This document shows positions 5,538 to 12,607 of a stretch of DNA of 12,607 nucleotides, one piece after another. Positions within the stretch are counted from its first letter, which is position 1. Every line of letters begins with the position of its first letter. Below the pieces are notes generated by a model that saw nothing but the letters and a program-made list of their open reading frames with translations, did not search any database and was not told the DNA's origin. A program made the translations under genes and the position numbers. The DNA is from Pseudomonadota bacterium. Lineage in GTDB: Bacteria > Pseudomonadota > Gammaproteobacteria > Burkholderiales > Burkholderiaceae_C. The stretch covers positions 1 through 12,607 of the forward strand of contig JAFAGF010000185.1 in the NCBI GenBank assembly GCA_023422975.1, given 5' to 3'.

Positions 5538-6538
5538 CAGATCACCTTGGCAACCATCAGGTCGCGGATATGCACCATGCCGACCAAGCGAGACTGCGCA
5601 TCGACCACCAATACCGACGTAATCCCGTGCTGTTCCATCAGTTGGGCCGCATCAACGGCCAAGGCTTCTTCCGAAATAGTGCGTGGATGCTTGTGCATCA
5701 ATGCACCTGCTGTGGCATGGCGCAGATCCGTCCCATCCTCAATCCGCCGGCGCAAATCACCATCCGTAAAAATACCTTGTACATGGCCTTGGGCATCCAC
5801 CACCGCACTGGCTCCCATATTCTTGGCACTGATCTCGCGCATCAGGCGATCAAAACCATCTTCGACCAGTACGCGCGGCACATCGTCACCGCTGCGCATC
5901 ACATCACGTACATGGGTCAGCAATTTACGGCCCAATGATCCGCCGGGATGCGACAGCGCAAAATCTTCGGCTTTGAATCCTCGTGCATCCAACAGCGCCG
6001 TGGCCAAGGCATCGCCAAGCGCCAGTTGCACCGTTGTACTGGCCGTCGGCGCCAGATTCAAAGGGCAAGCTTCGCGCTCCACGCTGGTGTCCAGTACCCA
6101 GTCCGCATGTTTGGCCAAGCTCGATTGCAAGCCTCCTGTCATACCTGCAATGCGCACCCCTTGGCGCTTGAGCGCAGGCAGCAGCGAAGTCAGCTCATTG
6201 CTTTCCCCGCTATTCGAGATGGCCAGTACCAAGTCCTTGCTGGTCACCATGCCTAGGTCACCATGGCTGGCTTCAGCAGGGTGCATGAAAAAGGCCGGCG
6301 TTCCCGTGGAGGCCAATGTGGCGGCGATCTTGCGCCCAATGTGACCGCTTTTCCCCATGCCTGTCACCACAATGCGCCCAGGCGTTGCCAACATGGCCTG
6401 CGCCACTTGCACAAAGCTATCGTCCAAGCGCTGCGCCAAGGCCTGCAACGATTGAATCTCAATGGCCAAAGTTTCGCGCGCCATGGCCAGCGCTTGCGAA
6501 GCACCCAGAACGGGCGGTGTGTGCATGGGGGTATTCAT
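5537..6538 (-). CDS. kdsD: Arabinose-5-phosphate isomerase KdsD (SIS and two CBS domains)
   Basis: Converts ribulose-5-phosphate to arabinose-5-phosphate, the first committed step toward Kdo. It has 333 aa, the usual length. The SIS domain spans about 50-185, with VVTGMGKSGHIGRKIAATLASTGTP (57-81), HPAEASHGDLGM, AISNSGESNE (106-115) and EACPLNLAPTASTT (156-169). The GFKAEDFALSHPGGSLGRKLL linker is followed by two CBS domains (about 213-272 with GIFTDGDLRRR, and about 281-333 with HGITSVLVVD). The match to E. coli KdsD is extensive by eye. The start is the first in-frame ATG (6538); a second ATG four codons later is possible, and neither has a clear Shine-Dalgarno. First gene of the kdsD-kdsC-lptC operon, divergent from apt. 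Confidence 0.95.
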   Translation of the reverse strand: MNTPMHTPPVLGASQALAMARETLAIEIQSLQALAQRLDDSFVQVAQAMLATPGRIVVTGMGKSGHIGRKIAATLASTGTPAFFMHPAEASHGDLGMVTSKDLVLAISNSGESNELTSLLPALKRQGVRIAGMTGGLQSSLAKHADWVLDTSVEREACPLNLAPTASTTVQLALGDALATALLDARGFKAEDFALSHPGGSLGRKLLTHVRDVMRSGDDVPRVLVEDGFDRLMREISAKNMGASAVVDAQGHVQGIFTDGDLRRRIEDGTDLRHATAGALMHKHPRTISEEALAVDAAQLMEQHGITSVLVVDAQSRLVGMVHIRDLMVAKVI

Positions 6539-6820
6539 GGGCCAATTTTATCGATGCCCGCAAGACCACTCCATGTCGCACGGACACCTCCCGTGAAATA
6601 AAGGGCCTTGCGCTGCCATTTCTTACCAACATGACCCTGATAACAACAACCGACCATAGATTGCTATGCGCAGCACGTACGCAAATGCGCGGCTCTGATT
6701 ACACTTTTGGCCATTCGCCCTGTCTGCTTGGCCCACATCTGAGGCTGTGGCAGACCATGGCATCACCGACTCTCCGGCGCCGCCCATCAACGCAGCGCCC
6801 AACCTCTGCCTGCTCCTGCC
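6539..6820. other. Divergent intergenic region between kdsD and apt, no gene seen
   Basis: The 282 bp must hold the promoters for both kdsD (minus) and apt (plus). A TAAAAT on the minus strand (6552-6547) lies only about 8 nt from the kdsD ATG and lacks a -35. On the plus strand a TACACT (6700-6705) also lacks a good -35. Reading frames here have no recognisable protein, and no stable hairpin or known RNA stood out. Confidence 0.6.
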
Positions 6821-7378
6821 ATGCACACCACCAGCGTCAACGACTACCTTCGCCAGCACATCCGCACCGTCTCCGATTGGCCTGCGCCTGGCGTGCAGTT
6901 CCGTGACATCACCCCCCTGCTACAAGACCCCAAGGTTTTTCGCATCTTGATTGATGCCTTCGTGCACCGCTACATGGACCCGGACATGCGCCCCGATATG
7001 GTCGCTGGTCTGGACGCCCGTGGTTTCATCCTGGGCGCCGTGATTGCCTACGAACTGAACGTAGGCTTTGTGCCCATTCGCAAAAAAGGCAAGCTGCCCT
7101 TCACTACGGTCGAAGAAACCTACGAACTTGAATACGGCAGCGCGACCGTGGAGCTGCACACCGATGCCGTCAAACCCGGGGACAAGGTACTACTGATTGA
7201 TGACTTGATCGCCACCGGCGGCACCATGATGGCCGGTAAAAAACTGCTGGAAAAGCTGGGTGCCACCGTCATGGAAGGTGCCGCCATCGTCGATTTACCC
7301 GAGTTAGGCGGCTCCAAACTGCTCCAAGAAACCGGTCAATTGCCGCTGTTTACCTTGGTGGATTTCGAAGGCCACTGA
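6821..7378 (+). CDS. apt: Adenine phosphoribosyltransferase
   Basis: Purine-salvage enzyme that joins adenine and PRPP to make AMP plus pyrophosphate; cytosolic homodimer. It has 185 aa, normal length. The Apt-specific N-terminal block [16 protein letters not shown] spans about 19-34. [12 protein letters not shown] (61-72), [10 protein letters not shown] (84-93) and the PRPP-binding loop [14 protein letters not shown] (123-136) are all intact, as is YELEYG. The ATG at 6821 is the first start in frame and matches the family N-terminus; it has no evident Shine-Dalgarno. The gene is transcribed away from the kdsD operon and is closed by its own strong terminator, so it is probably a single-gene unit. 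Confidence 0.96.
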   Translation: MHTTSVNDYLRQHIRTVSDWPAPGVQFRDITPLLQDPKVFRILIDAFVHRYMDPDMRPDMVAGLDARGFILGAVIAYELNVGFVPIRKKGKLPFTTVEETYELEYGSATVELHTDAVKPGDKVLLIDDLIATGGTMMAGKKLLEKLGATVMEGAAIVDLPELGGSKLLQETGQLPLFTLVDFEGH

Positions 7379-7397
7379 GCACATCGCCACGCACTCC

Positions 7398-7421
7398 AAG
7401 CCGGCGCATGCCGGCTTTTTT
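7398..7421 (+). terminator. Intrinsic terminator of apt
   Basis: AAGCCGGC (7398-7405), a GCAT loop and GCCGGCTT (7410-7417) followed by further T residues form an 8-bp G/C-rich stem with a T6 tail, 20 nt after the apt stop. Confidence 0.93.
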
Positions 7422-7480
7422 GTATGGTATGCATGCAAGACAGAATGCAACAGATACACAACGACACAGCACCCAGCACC

Positions 7481-7510
7481 TTGTCACGGCAAACTGCGTT
7501 TTTTTACACT
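7481..7510 (+). promoter_or_regulatory. Possible promoter of the DUF4105 gene
   Basis: TTGTCA (7481-7486, 5/6), an 18-bp spacer and TACACT (7505-7510, 4/6) lie just after the apt terminator. The predicted transcription start, near 7517, leaves only about 10 nt before the ATG at 7527, but about 37 nt before the in-frame ATG at 7554. Confidence 0.4.
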
Positions 7511-7526
7511 CTTTTCGCTGCATCTC

Positions 7527-8600
7527 ATGCCACGTCTTCCACGCAACCACCTCATGCCCGTTCAGTCCAAGTGGCAAGCGTGGTTTGCGGCTGGCGTATG
7601 GATCATAGTCACCACCATCGGTCTGCTGTGTGCCGTATGGGGCTGCATGGCCTTGCTGGCACAAGCACCCCAGCGCTACAACATTGCAGCTGCCTTGGCT
7701 TTGGTCTGGGGCTTTGCATGGCTGATTTTGTTTGGCTACGGTGCACTCCAGCAGCGTGTGCTTCCGATCTTGGCAGGGGGGCTGGCTTTGATGCTGGGCC
7801 TGCTCGTTTGGTGGGAGACGATTGATCCGCAATCCGAACGTGAGTGGGCCGCTGATGTGGCACAACTCGTTGCTATCGAAACCGACAAGCACCAGCCCGA
7901 TGTGGTGCATCTGCGCAATGTGCGCAACTTTGTCTGGCGCAGCGATACCGACTTCACCCCCCGCTGGGAAGCGCGCAGCTATGACCTCTCCCAACTGGAA
8001 AGCGTAGACGTTGCCCTGTCGTACTGGATGGGCCCTGCCATTGCCCATACCTTGGTGTCCTTTGGCTTTGCTGATGGCCAGCATGTGGTGTTTTCGATCG
8101 AAATCCGCAAAGAGCAGTACGAACAGTTTGATGCGCTCGCAGGTTTCTTCAAACAGTACGAAATGGCACTGGTGGCTGCCGATGAGCGCGACATCCTGGC
8201 CGTTCGCACCAATGTCCGCGGCGAACAGGTACACCTGTACCGCGTCAACATGGGGCAAGACAGCATGCGCGAGCTGTTCATGGCCTATGCCCGCCAGGCC
8301 AGCCAGCTGGCTTTTGCCCCGCGCTTTTACAACACCCTCACGGCCAATTGCACCACCATCGTCTGGCAATTGGCACGCCGTATTGGTCAGGAGCTGCCCA
8401 CCGACTGGCGTCTGCTGGCCTCCGGCTATCTGCCAGAATATCTGCGCGATGTCGGCGGACTGGCATCCATGCAGCCTCTGGAGCTGCAACGCGCGCAGGG
8501 CCAGATCACCCAGCGCGCGCAAACCTGGCAGCCCCCTGCACACGGCACCGACGCCGAGATCAGCGCCGACTTCTCGCGCCACATCCGCCAAGGCATGTAA
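7527..8600 (+). CDS. Membrane protein with a periplasmic DUF4105 (Lnb_N-type) domain
   Basis: 357 aa. Three hydrophobic helices lie at the N-terminus (about residues 18-45, 53-72 and 78-96). The basic N-terminus (R3, R6, K15) predicts an N-in topology with the remaining about 260 residues in the periplasm. That part matches the DUF4105 / Lnb N-terminal periplasmic family: VRNFVWRSDTDFTPRWEARSYDL, then MGPAIAHTLVSFGFADGQHVVFSIEIRKE, then FYNTLTANCTTIVWQL. Conserved His174 and Cys275 could be a Cys-His catalytic pair as in NlpC/P60-like peptidases; this is inference, and no substrate is known. The ATG at 7554 is an alternative start that fits the possible promoter better; neither has a Shine-Dalgarno. 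It is followed 73 nt later by a lipoprotein hydrolase on the same strand, with no terminator between. Confidence 0.85.
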   Translation: MPRLPRNHLMPVQSKWQAWFAAGVWIIVTTIGLLCAVWGCMALLAQAPQRYNIAAALALVWGFAWLILFGYGALQQRVLPILAGGLALMLGLLVWWETIDPQSEREWAADVAQLVAIETDKHQPDVVHLRNVRNFVWRSDTDFTPRWEARSYDLSQLESVDVALSYWMGPAIAHTLVSFGFADGQHVVFSIEIRKEQYEQFDALAGFFKQYEMALVAADERDILAVRTNVRGEQVHLYRVNMGQDSMRELFMAYARQASQLAFAPRFYNTLTANCTTIVWQLARRIGQELPTDWRLLASGYLPEYLRDVGGLASMQPLELQRAQGQITQRAQTWQPPAHGTDAEISADFSRHIRQGM

Positions 8601-8673
8601 CCGTGCCTCGCATTCGCACAGCGGCCCTTGGCCTGCAAGCGCAGGCATGGCGTGCGCTCTACACTCGCGGCCT

Positions 8674-10599
8674 ATGACGTTGTTTTCGCTCTCCCGCTGG
8701 TCACTTCCACTGCTGGCAGCTCTGCTGACAGGCTGTGCGGGGGTCACCGTACAAACCGCAGACCCTGCCAACTACTTGGCCGAGCGCCGCAGCGATGTGC
8801 TGACATCGGGCGAGCTCAGCCCCGCCACCCAAGAGTCACTGCGGGTGCTGGATTTGGACCCCAAGACATGCTTGGCCGATGTGCCCATGTGCCACTACAC
8901 CCTGTCTTCTGCCACGGGGTTGTACGCCGAACAGCGCATGGCCTCTTTGGCAGAGCTGTGGACACTGCAGGCGCGCAAAGCCCAGCAAGCCCCCTCTTTG
9001 CCAGGCACCCGCACCACCGACGAGGTCGAGGCATGGCTGGAGGCCGCCCGCCATGCCTGGGCCTATTTTTTCTTTACCGAACGCCAGCCCAGTGACCGTG
9101 CTTTTGAAGACCGGCAAATTCAGGTGCGCGACTATTACAACCATGCCGTGCAGCAGGCCGTGACCGGCATGTTTGCACTGCGCAAGCATGACGACACGGC
9201 CAGCGTGGCGCGCTTTGGCAGCTGGCGCCTGAGCACCGACTTTTCTGGTGTGTGGCTGCCTGCCAACAAAAGCATTCCGCACGAGCTGATTCCTGCCACT
9301 TCGCTGCGCTTTTCGGGCTTGCGCAACCAGTACCGCCGCGACGGCTTTGGAGCCGAGCTGGTGGCCGTGTTTCAGGATACGGCGCCGCTCCCCATCACCC
9401 ATGACAGCGCACTGGCAGGCCCACCTCCCGCACCGTTTGAGGAGTCCCTCTTTCCGGCATTGACCGTGGTGCTACGCTTTTCCGGCAACACCCTGCAAGA
9501 GGTACTTTCAACCAAAGAAGTGCAGCTGCAGGCTTTTGACCCCTACCGCATTCGCCAAGTGGACATGGGCAACAGCCATGTGCCTCTGGCTGGCAACTTC
9601 TCGTCCGGCTACGGGCTGTGGCTTGCCCGCTCGGGGTTTTCCACACAAGCGCTGCGCACCTTGGTGGGTTTGAGCAACGGCATCGTCAAGCCCAGCATCT
9701 ACCTGATGCAGCCCTACGACCCCAACCGCCGCACCATCGTCATGCTGCACGGCCTGGCCAGCAGCCCCGAAGCCTGGATCAACGTGGCCAATGAAGTGCT
9801 GGGTGATGAAACCCTGCGCCGTAACTACCAAATCTGGCAGGTGTACTACCCCACCAACGCACCGCTGGCGCTGAACAACTACGCCATTCGCCAAGCGCTG
9901 CAACGCACGCTGCAGCACTTCGACCCACAAGGCACGGCACGCGCATCGCACGACATCACCCTGGTGGGGCACAGCATGGGCGGCGTCCTCTCGCGCCTGC
10001 TGGTCAGCAACTCCGAAGGGAAAATTCTCCACAGCGCCGCCCAAACCTACGGGCTGCAAGCCGATGGCGACGCACCACCGAGCGATAAACTGCGCACCTT
10101 CCTGGAGTTTGAAGCGGTGCCCAATGTCAGCAGCGCCATCTTTATTGCAGCGCCGCACCGGGGCACCGACTTTGCCAACAACCGCCTGGCGCGCTGGGTG
10201 TCCAACCTGATCACCTTGCCGTTTTCCATGGTGGAGCAGTTTGCCGACATCACGCGCACCATTGCCAATGCCTCACCCCGCATTGGCAAACAGTCGCTGC
10301 TGCGCATTCCCAACAGCATCGACAACCTCAGCGACGCCGACGATTACGTGCGCCTGGTCGCCGATTTGCCCATTGACGCCCGCGTGCGCTACCACTCCAT
10401 CATCGGCAACCACACGCCGAATGTGCCGCTGCAAGACAGCAGCGACGGCATCGTGCCGTACCGCAGCGCGCATCTGGACGGCGCCGCCTCAGAGCTGATC
10501 GTTCCCTTCAGCCACAGTGTGCAAGAGCACCCGCGCGCCATCGTGGAAATCCGCCGCATTTTGCACAACCAGCTGCTGCCGCAAAATCAAAAAAAGTGA
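8674..10599 (+). CDS. Lipoprotein with C-terminal alpha/beta-hydrolase (lipase-like) domain
   Basis: 641 aa. The start at 8674 gives a clean lipoprotein signal peptide: basic/hydrophobic MTLFSLSRWSLPLLAALLTGC with lipobox LTGC and lipidated Cys21. Ala and Gly at +2/+3 predict outer-membrane sorting. An in-frame ATG at 8647 would lengthen the signal, and the frame stays open upstream through the DUF4105 gene; both seem less likely. Residues about 25-340 match no domain I recognise. The C-terminal part (about 345-641) is an alpha/beta hydrolase: oxyanion segment VMLHGLASSPEAW (H359-G360), nucleophile GHSMGG (Ser434), APHRGTDFANN, acidic SSDGIVPYRS (Asp591) and His614 (PFSHSV). Lipase or esterase activity at the envelope is likely; the substrate is unknown. 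Probably co-transcribed with the DUF4105 gene upstream, and followed by a strong terminator. Confidence 0.88.
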   Translation: MTLFSLSRWSLPLLAALLTGCAGVTVQTADPANYLAERRSDVLTSGELSPATQESLRVLDLDPKTCLADVPMCHYTLSSATGLYAEQRMASLAELWTLQARKAQQAPSLPGTRTTDEVEAWLEAARHAWAYFFFTERQPSDRAFEDRQIQVRDYYNHAVQQAVTGMFALRKHDDTASVARFGSWRLSTDFSGVWLPANKSIPHELIPATSLRFSGLRNQYRRDGFGAELVAVFQDTAPLPITHDSALAGPPPAPFEESLFPALTVVLRFSGNTLQEVLSTKEVQLQAFDPYRIRQVDMGNSHVPLAGNFSSGYGLWLARSGFSTQALRTLVGLSNGIVKPSIYLMQPYDPNRRTIVMLHGLASSPEAWINVANEVLGDETLRRNYQIWQVYYPTNAPLALNNYAIRQALQRTLQHFDPQGTARASHDITLVGHSMGGVLSRLLVSNSEGKILHSAAQTYGLQADGDAPPSDKLRTFLEFEAVPNVSSAIFIAAPHRGTDFANNRLARWVSNLITLPFSMVEQFADITRTIANASPRIGKQSLLRIPNSIDNLSDADDYVRLVADLPIDARVRYHSIIGNHTPNVPLQDSSDGIVPYRSAHLDGAASELIVPFSHSVQEHPRAIVEIRRILHNQLLPQNQKK

Positions 10600-10615
10600 G
10601 CTGCTGGCGTGCATA

Positions 10616-10658
10616 AGAAAAGGACTTCAATGCCAAATAGCTTTGAAGTCCTTTTTCT
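10616..10658. terminator. Bidirectional terminator between the lipoprotein hydrolase and mnmE
   Basis: AAAAGGACTTCAA (10618-10630) pairs with TTGAAGTCCTTTT (10643-10655) around a 12-nt loop. T-tracts follow on both strands (T5 on plus, T4 on minus). It starts 17 nt after the hydrolase stop and 30 nt beyond the convergent mnmE stop. It is built from the first half of a repeat that also occurs upstream of mnmE. Confidence 0.85.
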
Positions 10659-10676
10659 ATCAGCGCTAAGCGCTCT
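10624..10676 (+). repeat. Intergenic repeat, copy A
   Basis: Two blocks separated by a 14-nt variable spacer: ACTTCAATGCCAAATAGCTTTGAA (10624-10647, quoted in part by its ends ACTTCAA and TTGAA) and AGCGCTAAGCGCTCT (10662-10676). Copy B at 12212-12264 has the same two blocks with the same 14-nt spacing and orientation. Block 1 matches at 22/24 and block 2 at 13/15, while the spacers are unrelated. Each block is itself an imperfect palindrome. Confidence 0.8.
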
Positions 10677-10682
10677 TTTTTT
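10662..10682 (+). terminator. Second hairpin with T-tract after the lipoprotein hydrolase
   Basis: AGCGC (10662-10666) and GCGCT (10670-10674) around TAA are followed by C and seven T residues (10676-10682). It is a short-stem backup terminator for the plus strand and also block 2 of the repeat, ending only 5 nt from the mnmE stop codon. Confidence 0.6.
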
Positions 10683-10687
10683 GCAAA

Positions 10688-12115
10688 TTATTTACCGATG
10701 CAGAAGCTGGAAAAAATCACACCCAGCAAATCATCCGACGTAAATTCACCCGTGATGCTGTTGAGCGCCGTCTGTGCCAAACGCAGCTCTTCGGCCAAGA
10801 TGTCCAGCGCCGGGCCGGGCACGTTCAGCTGCGCGTGCGCCTCATCCAAGTGCGCGCCAACGGCCTGCAGCGCTTCCACATGGCGGGCGCGGGCAATGTA
10901 CAAGCCTTCGGCAGCCGACTGCCAGCCCGCCACCTGCAGCAGGCGCTGGCGCACGGCATCCAGCCCGTCGCCCGTGCGGGCTGACAGGCTCAGGCTGGCT
11001 TCACTGCCCTTGCGGCCTGCCAGCGGCGCCAAGGTCTGCATCTGCGCGCCGGGCGCGGCCAGGTCCGTCTTGTTCCACAGATCAATCACCGGAATGCTGG
11101 GCGCAATGCGCGCCGCCAGCGTCTGGGCAATGTCCAGGTCTGCGGCCACGTAGTCCTGCTCGGCCATGCGCGAGAGGTCATGCAGGAACAACACGGCATC
11201 GGCGGCCGCAATTTCGTCCCACGCGCGGGCAATGCCAATGCGCTCCACCTCATCGTCGCTGTCGCGCAGGCCTGCGGTGTCGATCACGTGCAGCGGCACG
11301 CCATCGATCTGGATGGTTTGCTGCACCTTGTCGCGCGTGGTGCCGGCGATCGGCGTCACGATGGCCAGCTCCGCCCCGGCCAGCGCGTTCAGCAGCGAGC
11401 TTTTGCCGGCATTGGGCTGGCCCGCAATCACCACCTTGATGCCTTCGCGCAGCAGCGCGCCCTGCTGGGTGCGTGCCAGCACCTGGCCGAGCTGGTCGCG
11501 CAGATTGTCCAACTGGCCGTAGGCATCGGCTTTTTGCAGAAAGTCGATTTCTTCTTCGGGAAAATCCAGCGTGGCTTCCACCAGCATCCGCAGGTGCACC
11601 AAGGCCTCGCGCAGCTCGCCAATTTCTTTGGAGAACTCGCCCGACAACGAGCGGCTGGCGCTGCGCGCAGCGGCTTCGGTGCTGGCGTCGATCAAATCGG
11701 CAATCGCCTCGGCCTGCGCCAAGTCGATCTTGTCGTTCATGAACGCACGCTGGGTGAATTCACCGGGTTCGGCCAAACGCAGGCCCGGAAGGCAATCACC
11801 TGCTTGCGCGGCCTCTAAGCAGCGGGCCAGCAGCAGTTGCAGCACCACAGGGCCGCCGTGGGCTTGCAGTTCCAGCACGTCTTCGCCGGTGTAGCTGTTG
11901 GGGCCGGGGAAGTAAATGGCCAGCCCGTGGTCAATCGGTGCACCTTTGGCATCTTTGAAAGGCAGGTAGGTGGCTTCGCGCGGCTTCAAATCTTTGCCCA
12001 GCAACTGGCGCACAAAGCCCGCAATGGCTTTGCCGGAGACACGCACAATGCCCACGGCCCCGCGTCCGGGTGCGGTGGCAATGGCAACAATGGGATCGGT
12101 TTGGCGGGCAAGCAT
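10688..12115 (-). CDS. mnmE: tRNA uridine-5-carboxymethylaminomethyl(34) modification GTPase MnmE
   Basis: Multidomain GTPase that works with MnmG to install cmnm5U at the wobble position of several tRNAs; cytosolic dimer. 475 aa from the ATG at 12115. The N-terminal folate-binding domain starts [20 protein letters not shown] (9-28). The helical domain has the [20 protein letters not shown] block (118-137). The inserted G domain has G1 GQPNAGKSS (232-240), G2 GTTRD (258-262), G3 DTAGLR (279-284) and G4 NKTD (348-351). The C-terminus is the invariant CIGK with Cys472. The frame stays open to 12208, but residues before [10 protein letters not shown] are not family-like; AAGGA lies 10 nt before the chosen ATG. 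yidC lies upstream on the same strand in the conserved yidC-mnmE order, but repeats and hairpins fill the 205-bp gap. Confidence 0.97.
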   Translation of the reverse strand: MLARQTDPIVAIATAPGRGAVGIVRVSGKAIAGFVRQLLGKDLKPREATYLPFKDAKGAPIDHGLAIYFPGPNSYTGEDVLELQAHGGPVVLQLLLARCLEAAQAGDCLPGLRLAEPGEFTQRAFMNDKIDLAQAEAIADLIDASTEAAARSASRSLSGEFSKEIGELREALVHLRMLVEATLDFPEEEIDFLQKADAYGQLDNLRDQLGQVLARTQQGALLREGIKVVIAGQPNAGKSSLLNALAGAELAIVTPIAGTTRDKVQQTIQIDGVPLHVIDTAGLRDSDDEVERIGIARAWDEIAAADAVLFLHDLSRMAEQDYVAADLDIAQTLAARIAPSIPVIDLWNKTDLAAPGAQMQTLAPLAGRKGSEASLSLSARTGDGLDAVRQRLLQVAGWQSAAEGLYIARARHVEALQAVGAHLDEAHAQLNVPGPALDILAEELRLAQTALNSITGEFTSDDLLGVIFSSFCIGK

Positions 12116-12141
12116 GGCGTCACAGTCCTTGGTGGGGCTGC

Positions 12142-12160
12142 GCCCATGATAGCCATGGGC
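12142..12160 (-). other. Hairpin in the mnmE leader
   Basis: GCCCATG (12160-12154) pairs perfectly with CATGGGC (12148-12142) around GCTAT, ending 26 nt before the mnmE ATG. It has no U-tract. It could influence ribosome access or be chance. Confidence 0.5.
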
Positions 12161-12178
12161 ACACAGAAAAGGGCTTTC

Positions 12179-12270
12179 AAAACCAGAGCGCCCTGCGGTT
12201 GCTAGCAAAGCACTTCAAAGCCAAATAGCCTTGAAAACAAGCAAGAACGAGCGCAAGGCGCTCTGGTTTT
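12179..12270. repeat. 14-bp perfect inverted repeat enclosing repeat copy B
   Basis: AAAACCAGAGCGCC (12179-12192) is the exact reverse complement of GGCGCTCTGGTTTT (12257-12270). The 64 nt between them contain most of repeat copy B, whose second block shares the right arm. As RNA this could fold as a long stem carrying an inner TTCAA/TTGAA hairpin. It lies between the yidC terminator and mnmE. Confidence 0.8.
12212..12264 (+). repeat. Intergenic repeat, copy B
   Basis: Block 1 at 12212-12235 (ACTTCAAAGCC...CCTTGAA) and block 2 at 12250-12264 (AGCGCAAGGCGCTCT) are separated by 14 nt, as in copy A at 10624-10676, and run in the same orientation. The second block can form AGCGC/GCGCT and also GAGCGC/GCGCTC pairings. 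Short structured repeats of this style are common between genes in Comamonadaceae as far as I recall; copy number cannot be judged from this window. Confidence 0.8.
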
Positions 12271-12302
12271 AAAAGCCAAAGGCCGCTTGCGCGGCCTTTG
12301 GC
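12271..12302 (-). terminator. Terminator-like hairpin after yidC
   Basis: GCCAAAGGCCGC (12302-12291 on minus) pairs perfectly with GCGGCCTTTGGC (12286-12275) around GCAA, followed by TTTT (12274-12271). The 12-bp stem begins 18 nt after the yidC stop. The T-tract is short, so readthrough into mnmE is possible. Confidence 0.75.
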
Positions 12303-12320
12303 GGGTGTCAGCAGGGCTGC

Positions 12321-12607
12321 TTACTTCTTGGCAGGCGCTTCGGCCTTCTTGAAGTTAGGCAGGTTGAACTGCGGTGGCACGCCCATGCGGGTGTTGATGA
12401 CCCACTGCTGGGCAATCGACAAGATGTTGTTGGTGAGCCAGTACAGCACCAAGCCTGCAGGGAACATGAAGAACATGACACTGAAGATCAGGGGCATGAA
12501 CCACATCATCTTGGCTTGCATGGGGTCTGGTGGCACGGGGTTCAGCGCCGTTTGCAGCAGCGAAGACAGTGTCATCAGCAAAGGCAGGATGAAGAAGGGG
12601 TCCTTGG
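12321..12607 (-). CDS. yidC: Membrane protein insertase YidC, C-terminal end (5' end off window)
   Basis: The last 95 residues of YidC, which inserts and folds inner-membrane proteins with or without SecYEG. Visible are [18 protein letters not shown], the family motif [36 protein letters not shown] (quoted in pieces: [22 protein letters not shown]) and the final helix [12 protein letters not shown], then a basic tail ending in KK that probably contacts ribosomes. This covers the last transmembrane helices of the conserved Oxa1 core. The stop is TAA at 12323-12321. The N-terminal periplasmic domain and the start lie beyond 12607. It precedes mnmE on the same strand, the usual order. Confidence 0.96.
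   Translation of the reverse strand, partial: KDPFFILPLLMTLSSLLQTALNPVPPDPMQAKMMWFMPLIFSVMFFMFPAGLVLYWLTNNILSIAQQWVINTRMGVPPQFNLPNFKKAEAPAKK

Noticed and set aside
8631..8646. A GCCTGC/GCAGGC hairpin between the DUF4105 and lipoprotein genes
   Set aside because: The 6-bp stem has no T-tract. It is too short to call a terminator and may be chance in GC-rich DNA.
8011..8673. A 221-residue upstream extension of the lipoprotein hydrolase
   Set aside because: It overlaps the DUF4105 gene in another frame, reads as low-information Ser/Pro/Ala/Trp sequence, and would bury the lipoprotein signal peptide.
7350..8771. A 473-residue open frame on the minus strand
   Set aside because: It is antisense to the DUF4105 gene, which has recognisable family motifs and transmembrane helices. 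The antisense protein has no recognisable motif and skewed composition.
1..12607. CRISPR arrays, tRNA or rRNA genes, transposases, integrases, toxin-antitoxin pairs or defence genes
   Set aside because: I looked for regular direct repeats, tRNA-like cloverleaf ends and the usual protein motifs, and found none.

Overview
The window looks like a chromosomal, mostly housekeeping segment of a betaproteobacterium of the family Comamonadaceae, probably close to Comamonas. This rests on protein similarity I recognise by eye, the metX-metW pair, the kdsD-kdsC-lptC order, the yidC-mnmE order, and intergenic repeats of a style I associate with that family. No search was run. There are 13 protein genes (two cut by the window edges) and no tRNA, rRNA, CRISPR array, phage or transposon.

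Layout. Positions 1-2191 (minus strand) hold metX, metW and the 5' half of a hydroxypyruvate/2-oxo-tetronate isomerase-type gene. metX and metW overlap by 4 nt. The metX start codon directly abuts the U-tract of a textbook intrinsic terminator hairpin. Positions 2302-3083 (minus) hold a GDT1/UPF0016 manganese-exporter-type membrane protein with a clear yybP-ykoY manganese riboswitch in its leader and a -10 element placed to start transcription at the aptamer. Positions 3171-4339 (plus) hold two tandem, separately terminated genes for small RRM RNA-binding proteins about 80% identical to each other. Positions 4375-6538 (minus) hold kdsD-kdsC-lptC, a tightly coupled operon for Kdo synthesis and LPS transport. 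It ends at a bidirectional terminator, and the lptA-lptB-rpoN genes that usually follow are absent. Positions 6821-7421 (plus) hold apt and its terminator. Positions 7481-10599 (plus) hold a three-pass membrane protein with a periplasmic DUF4105/Lnb_N-type domain, followed by a large lipoprotein with a C-terminal serine alpha/beta-hydrolase (lipase) domain. Positions 10616-12607 (minus) hold mnmE and the 3' end of yidC. mnmE is bracketed by two copies of the same structured intergenic repeat.

How the genes work together: metX/metW serve methionine synthesis. The GDT1 protein is under Mn2+-sensing RNA control. kdsD, kdsC and lptC act in successive steps of making and moving LPS. apt salvages adenine. 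The DUF4105 protein and the lipoprotein hydrolase may be an envelope-localised enzyme pair of unknown role. yidC and mnmE are the usual neighbours near the origin end of proteobacterial chromosomes.

The most notable non-coding signals are the Mn riboswitch with visible mutually exclusive helices, the terminator-like hairpin touching the metX start codon, the duplicated repeat around mnmE, and the loss of the usual lpt synteny behind lptC.
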